In this document: positions 45,272 through 54,847 of the stretch, in pieces
How the letters are laid out: each line of letters starts with the position of its first letter
Position numbering within the stretch: position 1 is the first letter of the stretch
Source: Cephalotus follicularis
Taxonomy: Eukaryota; Streptophyta; Magnoliopsida; Oxalidales; Cephalotaceae
Reading direction: 5' to 3'
DNA length: 64,000 nt
NCBI GenBank assembly: GCA_001972305.1
Contig: BDDD01001586.1
Span: 62,001-126,000, forward strand
Position numbers and translations under genes: made by a program
Notes under the pieces: generated by a model
Database searches by the model: none
Told to the model about the DNA's origin: nothing
Seen by the model: the letters and a program-made list of their open reading frames with translations, nothing else

Positions 45272-46960
45272 ATGGATCTCCGAAGAGGAAGGAGGGGAAG
45301 GCGTAGAGCTGACGAGGGGATCAATGCTCCGCCAGCACCTGAAAATGTTCCGCAAATGAATGAAGGAGTGAATGTCCCTCCAGCACATGATGAACGGAGT
45401 AATTTTGATAACCTGGCTGATCTTTTCCGACAGCAGATGCAAGCAAATGCAGCGAACATGGAACAGATCAGGCAAATGTATGAGACTAACTGGGCATATC
45501 AGCAAGCACCTGACGCTTGCCATGGCGGTGGTTTTGGCAGAGATTTGGAGCGGTTCAAGAGATAGAATCCTCCGACTTTCAATGGGGAACTGAATGCTAC
45601 TGTTGCCGAGCGGTGGATAAGAGGCTTGGAGAAGATATTTGCTGTTCTGGAATGCACTGATGACCAGAAGCTCAATTTTGCTGTGTACCGCTTGTGGGGA
45701 GAGACAACTTACTAGTGGGAAAGAACTGAAGAAAAATGGGAAGCCCGTGGACTTGACAGGACTTGGGACAGATTCCAGTCCGAGTTTCTTGATACTTATG
45801 TACCGCAGATTGAGCGAGATCGATGGGAGACAGAGCTGATGGAGTTACGTCAAGGAGATATGACGGTAGCTCAGTACCAGACCAGATTTGTGGAGCTGGC
45901 AAGACACACACCTTATCTTATGGAGGGTGAAGCACGGATGATCCAAAGGTTCCTGAAAGGCCTTCGACCAGACATCAGGTCTAAATTGTTGTTGTTGTAG
46001 CTGACCACTTTTGTTGATGTTGCTGAGAGAGCCATGATCTTGGAGGCTGACGCGAATGAGAGAAGGGCGGAACAGACTCGTACTAATCAATCGAGGGCCG
46101 TACAGTCGCAGGGGTAGGGAAGTAATAATCATGCTAAGTCAAACAAGTCTGACAACCGAGGGCAAGGAGGTTCTCGACGCACACGATCAAGGACTCCGGG
46201 CCGAAACAGTCAACAGAATGCAAGTGGATGTGCTTTTTACGGTCGTCAGAACCATGATGAGACCGATTGCTGGAAGAAGTTGGGGAAATGCTTGAGGTGT
46301 GGTTCGCAGGACCACATAATGAATAGTTGTCTAAAGATGAGGGATCAAGCATGCGGCCAATAGGGAAGTGCTGGTACTGGTGCTAGTGGTAGTGTTGCGG
46401 CAGCTCAACCGCGGAGAGACACCGGAAAAGGGATTGTGAAAGGTAGGGTCTATACCTTATCTAAAGATGATGTGCCAGAATCTACTACTGTTATGGGAGG
46501 TACTATTTACATATCTGGCATATTAGCTCATGTGTTGATTGACCCTGGTGCGACGCATTCATTTATTGCATCTAGTTTTGCTCGCAAGTTGCATGGTGTT
46601 ACTTCTAGACTACCATATATTCTGGAGGTGAGTACTCTTGCGGGTACTTGTCTTTTATCTGATACTGTTATGAAGGACTGTGGAATCGTGGTAGCTGGGA
46701 TTGAATTATTCGCTGACTTGATAGTGTTACCTATCCGAGAGTTTGATGTAATCTTGGGGATGGACTGGCTGTATGCTCATCATGCTTGTGTTGATTGCTA
46801 CAATAAGATGATAACATTTTATTTGCAAGATGGGACGGAGTGCAAGTTTATCGAAATAAGAATGTTACTGCTCCGATCATTTCATATACACGAGCACAGA
46901 AATATCTCAAGCAAGGATGCGAGGGCTATTTGGCGTATGTGATTGATCATACGAAAGGTA
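45272..46960 (+). pseudogene. Element D gag and protease with five TAG stops
   Basis: One frame runs from MDLRRGRRGRRRADEG (45272): NPPTFNGELNATVAERWIRG, QSEFLDTYVPQIERDRWETE, zinc-binding CLRCGSQDHIMNSC and protease VLIDPGATHSFIAS (DPG in place of DTG/DSG). It is broken by TAG at 45563, 45713, 45998, 46115 and 46361, all in the same frame. A one-base frameshift near 46855 follows. Without these the polyprotein would be continuous. Confidence 0.9.
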
Positions 46961-47353
46961 CGTCTAGTATTGAACAAGTGCCTGTTGTATGTGATTTTCC
47001 TGATGTGTTTCCAGATGAACTCACTTCGTTACCACCAGAGAGAGATATAGAGTTCAGTATTGAACTGATTCTTGGAACTGCTCCTATATCCAGAGCACCG
47101 TACCGAATGGCTCCTGCCGAACTGGAGGAGTTGAAAGTTCAATTGCAGGATTATCTTGACAAGGGCTTCATCAGACCAATTGTATCACCATGGGGAGCAC
47201 CGGTTCTATTTGTAAAGAAGAAGGATGGATCGATGCGGCTATGCATTGATTATAGGCTGCTGAATCAGGTGACTGTGAAGAACAAGTATCCTCTGCCACA
47301 TATTGAGGAGTTGTTCGACCAATTGCAAGGCTCAACTGTATTCTCCAACTGGG
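46840..47353 (+). pseudogene. Element D reverse transcriptase, N-terminal piece
   Basis: Frame with [60 protein letters not shown] and [15 protein letters not shown]. It stops before the catalytic motif, where the sequence jumps to the integrase end at about 47350. RT palm, RNase H and integrase core are absent. Confidence 0.9.
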
Positions 47354-48043
47354 AGTTGGGAGGATCATCTGGCATTGATTGAGTTCTCCTACAACAACAG
47401 TTTTCACACCAGCATTGGAATGGCTCCCTATGAAGCTCTATATGGGAGAAAGTGCAGGTGACCTATTTGCTGGGACGAAGTAGGTGAGAGGCAAGTGCTT
47501 GGACCGGACTTGGTGCAATAGACCACTGATAAAGTGGAAATGATCAAGAAGAGACTGCTAGCTGCACAAAGTCGGCAGAAAAGTTACGCCGATAGCAAGA
47601 GGAGAAAGCTGGAATTTGAAAAGGGAGATCATGTTTTCTTGAAGATCTCGCCTTCGAAGGGGATATACCGTTTTGGCCTCAACGGGAAGTTAGCTCCAAG
47701 GTATATTGGACCTTACGAGATACTAGAGAGAGTGGAGGAGGTAGCTTACCAGAATGCACTGCTGCCTAGTTTGTCCGACGTGCATAACGTATTTCATGTC
47801 TCCATGCTACGGAAATACGTACCCGACCCATCTCACATTTTGAGCTACGACCCTGGATTCATTAGCCCGAGATTGACATATGAAGAAAGGACGACAAGGA
47901 TTGTTGATCGAATGGAAAAGGTTCTGAGGAACAAGACCATCCCTATGGTCAAGGTACTATGGAGTTTTCACGGAGCGGAGGAAGCTACGTGGGAGCATGA
48001 AGAAGAAATGAGGGAGAAATTTCCCCACCTATTCGGAATGTGA
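47354..48043 (+). pseudogene. Element D integrase C-terminus with chromodomain
   Basis: [20 protein letters not shown], then stops TGA 47459 and TAG 47519, then an open frame to 48043 with [40 protein letters not shown] and the chromodomain VKVLWSFHGAEEATWEHEEE. This part is undamaged after 47521. Confidence 0.9.
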
Positions 48044-48073
48044 TGTAAGAGCTAAATGCGAGGACGAATTTTC

Positions 48074-48089
48074 TTTAAGGAGGGAGGAA
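48074..48089 (+). other. Polypurine tract of element D
   Basis: TTAAGGAGGGAGGAA directly before the 3' LTR. Confidence 0.85.
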
Positions 48090-50878
48090 TGTAATAACCG
48101 CAAATTTAATTCGTGTACATTGTAATAATGATTAATAAAATGTGCACTCATTTGAATTTAATGTCCAATTATTATAATTTGTGATTGGTATTTGCTTGGG
48201 ATGAATGGAGATACAATTTTGTGAAAATCAAACTTAAGAAACCCTAAAACAACCATTGACAGTCGACTGCCACAGGGATGAAGTCGACTGCCTGGTTTAT
48301 GAAGGGGCAGCCGACTGTCACAGGGGAGCAGTCGACTGCCTGATGCGTGTTGTGGACAGTCGACTGGACAATGCATCCAGTCGACTGGATCGGTACAGAA
48401 CAGGTGTATGTGCATGCCTGTTAAACTGAACCAAGATGAGATTGCATGGTGGGCAGGTGTCACATGAGACAGGAGCTGCCAGAGCATGCAAAAAGGCATG
48501 CTTGCATGTCCTCTATTCCCTCTGCAACTTGCAGACCTGCAACCTGCAAGAATCAAAAGAAAGAAAGGTGAGAAAGAGGTGCATGTGAGAGAGTGGGAAA
48601 TGTGGGAAAAGTTGAGTAGATGAACCTGGCGAATTCTAAGCTCCTAAGACCTCTATATCAACTGTGCATGAACTGAAAGAGAGTGTTAGAAACACTGAAT
48701 TTTGAAGAGAGTTGCTAGAGGATTATTGAAAGCTTGCATTGGGGATTTGGTGTGGAACTCAAAGACTTGGAAGCTTTAGACTTCTCCTGGTAAGTTCCAA
48801 TTCGAGCTTCCTGCTGTTATTGTAATCTGTCTAGAATGTGACTAGGAATGCTAATATCTCCTGCTAAATGGTTAAGATTAGCAGATTCTTGGATGGAATT
48901 AGAAATAGTATAAAAGAGAGTAAGAACATGTTCATGAAGCTTTGAGGATTATATAACTCTAACTCGAATTGAACCTGTTGGTTAGTTGTATTATGCCTCC
49001 TGATTCTCTTAAATGTATATATGCATCCTCTGTCCACACAATAATCCGAAATTGAAAGATGCATGACATAGAGCTCCAAAGAGAAAGTGGCAAAATGGAA
49101 GTAAGACTTATGGAATTGTGATAAGCTGCTGTGTAATAGGTAATTGTAACTGATAGCTAGTTAACCTACTGATTAGGTGAATGGACCTCTAAACATGCAT
49201 GCATAGATTATTCTTGCTGGATTCGAAGGATTGTTGGGAAAAGGCTTTGGAAGCTTTAAAGAGAAAGATCAAACCCAATTGATCTTGGGATAGCGATTGA
49301 GGTAGGGGTAACGATATGTTATGGGAGATATGATCATGCATATCATGTATGTTTACTTTTCTGCATTATTGCATGTTTGATTGGATTGGTATTATAGATT
49401 GAAAATTGTAAACTGCTACTGCCTGCATTTTCTAGGCAGAAGCAGTCGACTGCTCTTCATGGCAGTCGACTACTCAACCTATCCAGTCGACTGCCAAGGC
49501 AAAGCAGTCGACTACTCAACCAAGGCAGCCAGCTATTCTTGAGGTAGCCGACTGTCCTGGATAAAATTGGCTAATATAGGTCTGTTTGGACCTCAATTTT
49601 GAATGTAATCAACTTGGCCTCCATTTGGATGACTAGAACAGTTAATCCTGGCCTCATAGACAATTACATTCCTAAATTAAACAATGTAAGCACTTCTTGT
49701 GAGAGTTGCATATGAATTGACTATGTAATGCTATTCTTTGTGAATCCTTGCATTACTACTGATTTGTGTTATTGTTACTGAATATGCTACTGTCATATTA
49801 GTATAAACTGTTTTGGTGTCATTTAACACCAATACCACTTGCATTTCAATAATTGAAACCAACTATGGGCTATGTACCCAAATTATGATATCAACTATCA
49901 TTTTCAATGAAACCTATTGTTTAAAAGAAATTATTGATTTTCTCCTAAGAGAAATACCATCTGTTTTGTTTTCCCATACTGGAAACCACTATTGAATTGA
50001 TATCATTTTCCAACGAAGAAATGTACGATAAATGACTTGTTATATATTTCTAAAGAAACAAATTTTATATTGCATATTGCTGACATATGTAATATTATTA
50101 TTGAATGCTTGTATTGTTTGTGCTTGTTGCCGGTAGTCGAGTGATGACTGTGGTCACCGACTAAGGTAGGGATCCTAGGAGCCAGGAGTTGGCCAGGAGA
50201 TCTCCAAAACTTATCTGCATGGAAGATCTTATTTATTAAACTACCCGCCAAAGCCGGTAGTATATGTTACATGTTCTATCATCCTCGGAGCGCAGGAGAT
50301 AGTTAGGTAGTGCACAGTCGGAGCTAGGAGTTAGCGGCATGTGAAACCCAATTTGATGGATGAATTGATTGTACCCTTGTGCGGTATTCTTGCATATGGA
50401 TTGTTTATGGCCACTTGGCATGATTGCTTATATATTGGCTCATTTAAATGTTATTTGATATAAACTGTCATACATGTTGCATTCATACATTCCTTAGCAT
50501 ACTTTATCTTCCTACTTAGCCAAGTGAGGACAACGGCTAACCCCTACAATTTCAGATTAAGCGAAGACGTTGAAGATTGCTGCTGAAGCTTGGAAAGCTT
50601 CTACTTTCATTTTAAGGTTGTTATTTTCATGTTGTCGTACTGTTTTGTATTGAGTGGTTCATACCTCGTTAATGTTGTACATCCGCTTGTAAGGATAATT
50701 TATTTGAATTGTAACCGCACGTAGTATGGGATGCGTGCGGATGACTTATGTTATATTCTGGCTTATTGAATCCTTCCGCATATTATTTTATGATTTGTTA
50801 AATGAATGCTGGAATATATTCAATTACTGATATCACCACATATGCTTGTCTAACGTGATTGGAAAACGGGGTGTGACA
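48090..50878 (+). mobile_element. 3' LTR of element D
   Basis: Same length as the 5' LTR. Differences near the start include GTAAATTC/GCAAATTT and CATG/CGTG; within the palindrome cluster the 5' copy reads AACTTGCC where this reads GACTGGAC. By eye about 1-2% divergence; not counted in full. Confidence 0.92.
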
Positions 50879-51001
50879 CTGAACCCCCGAACCCCCAGAG
50901 CGTGAGGGTCATATCACGAGTCCTTTGAAATATTCGTCAACCTCAAAATAGAAATCATATTTCCATAAATAATATCTCTAATGAAAATTCTGGTCATTAC
51001 A

Positions 51002-51529
51002 GGGTTAGCTAAAGCTAAGGTCTGCGATCTGGTTAGTGTCATGTCAATGTCAGTATTAGATACTGCAAGGAAATCACAATGTTTTGCACTCGGACATGTA
51101 AATGTGTGGGTGTCAAAAAATGTGTATTACTTTAAGGACTGTGGGTGTATACTTATACTGGCTCTAATGGTTTGTCATGCTAAAGCTGAGATCCTATTGA
51201 GCTGGTAGGCTGAATGTATGATTGGATCTTACACGAGCATGTGGGATTAAATCCCGAGCTGTGTAAATTGGCAAGTGAGCCTACCTAGCTTGGGTGTTAT
51301 GGTTTGTCATGCTAAAGCTGAGGCCATAATGTGTTGAGGTTGATTCCATACCCCACTAGGAGATTAGATCTCCCGAATTCCACATGGAGGTGTGGGATAC
51401 GATTAGAATAGTGGGAGGAACCATAAGCACTAAAGACCAAGTGTTATGGTAGTAACATGAAAAATGGAAAAAAGGAATATTTGCTAATAACCTCTAAATG
51501 TTTCCTATAGGCTGTGTATACTTTGCAAA
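51002..51529 (+). mobile_element. Leader of copia C, second part
   Basis: Continues the leader from 40284 to the gag start. No coding signal. Holds two copies of a GGTTTGTCATGCTAAAGCTGAG segment (51168-51190 and 51300-51322). Confidence 0.6.
51168..51330 (+). repeat. Direct repeat in the copia C leader
   Basis: ATGGTTTGTCATGCTAAAGC (followed by TGAG) near 51168 and again near 51299, with a weaker relative (GGGTTAGCTAAAGCTAAGG) at 51002. Confidence 0.75.
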
Positions 51530-51683
51530 ATGTCTATCAGTGCCGCTATTGCAAGAGTCTTAGAGACTAATAAACTGGATGGGCCAAATTTCCTTGGCTG
51601 GCAGCGTAATCTACGCTTGGTTCTGACATCAATGAAATTGTCTCATGTGATTACGGAATCGCCCTTGATACTAGGTGACTATC

Positions 51684-53961
51684 TGTAACGACCCCGACCC
51701 GAGCTCGCTAATAGCTCAAAGTGAACTCCGAGGATCAGTTGCGTTACGTTGGGTGTGAAACGTTACATCCTTTGGTACTATTCTCTAAAAGTACACTGCA
51801 TCATAAACTCATATCTTGCAACATCATACATAATCTTAAATTAAAACTTTACACATAATCATCTTATATAAAGATGTCATAACCATATCGTTGGTCTACA
51901 TTACACAGGATCATTCTTCTACATAAACATATAATACAGCGGAAAACTTTGTTCTTATTACATATCAAAACATTAATGCAAATATCATCGCATAGCCTTT
52001 CTTTCACAAAAACTCCTTCTTAAGAGCTTCCTCTAAGCTCGTAATCTCCATCCATTTCCTGAAAACATTTTATTTGAAAACAACATTGAAAGGAATGAGC
52101 TCAAAATAGCTCAGTAAGGTGTTTTTATAGTAAACACATTTCATCATAACAATTTTTTTTCTAGTTAATACATATAAGTAGAACATTTCATAAAATATAT
52201 TACTTTTCTAGTTAATATCATAACTAGATCATTTTGTAAACATGAAATTCATAAAAACCTTAATGAACCCTTTACACCGCTTCACCGGGGCATTGTGCAC
52301 TCCCCGACTACTATCCTTACATCACATGCATGTCCGCGAGCACTTTACGCTCCATTAACATTGAGCCTTTCGCTCCATTCCCCTTGGATCGCAATCCAAG
52401 GGTGGTTCATTCATCATATACTTTGAGTGATCAGCTCAAAGCATTCATAAAAATCATTTCATAGCATTTTTTTCACAATTCATAAACCTTTCTCTTCATT
52501 TGAGTAATTGACTCAAATGAGTTCATAAAACAGTTTTGCATAGCTTTACAAAAACTGATAATTCATATAGAAATAAGAATTTTCAGAGAAAACTTAAAAC
52601 ATAAATATTAAAGTAGACATCTTTAAGAATTCAGAAAGCTCAAGATCATAACAGTTGGTTGAGAATTGAATCCACTATGAATTTTTGAAAGTGGCTAGTT
52701 CCATAAGAAAACAGGGCATGAGAAGTAAAATGAATCATTGATTCTCATCAAGAATTTGACATAATTTCAAGATACATAAAACATAAAAGTTGAAGAGGAC
52801 ATCTTAAGGGTTTCAAAATGTCCAACCATTTAATTTTTCATCCAGAAACGAGCAAGATATGATTTAAAGAAGTTGCTACATAATCTAGGAATTAAACAGT
52901 ACCCAAACAGCAATTTAAAACATTGATTTTCATCAAGAAATCGATAGAATCTTAAAACATGTAAAGAATAAAATTTAAAGAGGACATCCTAAAGTTTCCA
53001 GAACATCCAACCATTCAAAAATTCATCAAGAATTGGGCATGATATCAATAGAACAACTTCTGTAAAATTTGAAAGCAAAACAGGGGATGCTTTGTAGAAA
53101 ATGGGTATAGAATTTCCTTACTTTGCTTTAGAATTTCTTTCTCTTTTGTTCTCCACGAATTCTCCTCTTCACTCTCAGCAGGAACACTTTCTTTCTCAGC
53201 CAAAATGACTGAGTTCAGCCCTCTTAACCATTAAATAGAAGGATTAGTTGGGAGGCAAGGCTTCCCCCCTCTCACACAACTCAATTCCCTCTCTTGGCAG
53301 CCCATGTGATCAAATTTCAGCCAATCCAAGTGTTTACACCTGTTAGATCACCTGATAGCATCTCATATCATCCTCCCCTGGCCTGCCACGTGTCCAAAAT
53401 TAAAGATTTTTATGCACAAAATGCCAAAAACTCAGATATTGCATTTTGTCTGTAGCTCAAAGCGTCGACGTTTTCTCTCTAAGCGTCGCCGGTCACGGGC
53501 TTGACCTGAGTTTTTCACTTCTATCCCGACTAAAGCACTGACGCTTTCTTACAAAGCGTCGCCGCTTTAAGTCTTCATCCAGGTCAACAGACACACTTGA
53601 CTTCAATGCGTCGACGTTTAAAATTAGGGCATCGTCCGTTGCCCAAAGTGTTGACTCTTTAAATAAAACCGTCGGCGCTTTAGACATTTTTGTCAACTCT
53701 TAGCCTTTTAGATCGACGCTTTCAACATGACATTCATCCAAAAAAAATATCCAATTTAAATTTTCTTCCGGGGGCGCTGCCCCCCGAACCCCTGCCCGCT
53801 GACCGGGCAGCAGGACCCCCCGTTAACTCACCGGGGAGCGGAACCCCCAAACCCCCCGAGTGTAGGGTCATACTACGGGTCCCTTGAACTATCTGCCAAT
53901 TTACACAATAGCGATCATTTTCCATAATTAAATATATTTAATGGAATTTTGGGTCATTACA
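51684..53961 (-). mobile_element. Solo Tekay-type LTR inside copia C gag
   Basis: 2,278 bp, TGTAACGACCCCGA to GGGTCATTACA, perfect 5-bp duplication CTATC (51679-51683 and 53962-53966). Minus orientation. GC-rich block at 53765-53880 as in 32512-37391. Confidence 0.95.
53457..53725. repeat. Phased palindrome array, AAGCGTCGACGCTT type
   Basis: Doublets at 53465/53486, 53538/53559, 53611/53632 and 53651/53672, each 21 bp apart. Lies 236-504 bp from the LTR start. Confidence 0.88.
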
Positions 53962-54847
53962 CTATCCATCTTTGGACAATCAGGCCGCTGTTGCTAAGTG
54001 GCTTGATGATGACGAGCAGGCTCGGTGCCTCGCTATAGCTGGCATGGTGCTGGAGCTACAGCGACAACACGAGCATATGGAGAGCCTTGGTGCTATACTT
54101 CTCCGTCTTAGGGAGTTGTATGGAGCCATCTAGGACTGCTAGGTTCAACCTCTCTCATCAGATTTTTAGTACAAAGATGGTGGAGGGAACTTCGGTCCAT
54201 GAGCATGGACTGAAGATGATAGATCTTATTGAGTAGTTGGCTCAATTAGATTTGACTACGGATAATGATTTCTACATAGATCTCATTTTGTCATCCCTCC
54301 CTCGGTCGTTTTCGCAGTTTATATCGAACTTCCACATGAATAAGGTGGATTGTTCTTTACCTGAGCTAGTGGCTATGCTCAGAACTGCGGAGGCGGATCT
54401 TGACATTGGTAAGTCAACATCTGTCGTGATGTTTCTTCCTTCTTCAAAGATTGCTCAGCAAGAGGGTGGGTCTAAAATGAAAGGCAAGGCCAAGAAGAAG
54501 AAGAAGAAAAACATTAAGGAAGAAAAGCCACTTGGACTGGTTGGGGGAACAATCAAGGAGAAGCTCAAACAGCTAATGGAGGGAAAAGCTTGTTTCCATT
54601 GTGAGAAACAAGGACATTGGAAAAGGGGTTGCAAGGAGTTTCTTGCTTCCACAGCTGGTGCCTTTGGTTCAGGTACCTACATGATCGAGATTCATGTATC
54701 TTATAATATTAGTTCTACTTGGGTGTTAGACACTGGTTGTGGTACTAATATTTGTAATTCTTGGCAGGGTCTAAGAAGCGCAAGGCAGCTTAGAGCTGAA
54801 GAAGCGGTGGACCTACGACTGGGTGATGGATCAAGGATCATTACTAG

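Larger units (their letters stand above)
42379..50878 (+). mobile_element. Element D: two-LTR chromovirus with an internal deletion
   Basis: 8,500 bp: LTR 42379-45167, primer site, gag-protease-RT fragment-integrase end with chromodomain, polypurine tract, LTR 48090-50878. Both LTRs are exactly 2,789 bp and differ at scattered sites only, so the insertion is young relative to its neighbours. The internal part is only 2.9 kb. Flanks AGGAA / CTGAA match at 3 of 5 bases. Confidence 0.9.
40285..51001 (-). mobile_element. Solo Tekay-type LTR in the copia C leader, interrupted by element D
   Basis: LTR sequence is 40285-42378 and 50879-51001 (about 2.2 kb). TGTAACGTCCCCGA at the left, GGTCATTACA at the right, flanks TGGTT / GGGTT (4 of 5). 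Same family as 51684-53961. Removing it joins the copia C leader. Confidence 0.88.
51530..54847 (+). pseudogene. Copia C gag and protease, split and broken
   Basis: 51530-51683 gives the gag start MSISAAIARVLETNKLDGPN and GWQRNLRLVLTSMKLSHVIT. After the LTR at 51684-53961 it resumes: KWLDDDEQARCLAIAGMVLE, stops near 54130, TAG 54234-54236 (IE*LAQL), then open with PRSFSQFISNFHMNK, a Lys-rich tract, zinc knuckle CFHCEKQGHWKRGC (about 54592-54633) and protease WVLDTGCGTNICN. It is cut at 54847 by the LTR of element B; pol would lie beyond. Confidence 0.88.

Noticed and set aside
48158-48556. 132-codon frame with repeated SRLLPCDSRLP-like units (also 42447-42845)
   Set aside because: It is the translation of the GTCGACTG array inside the LTRs of element D on the wrong strand, not a protein repeat.
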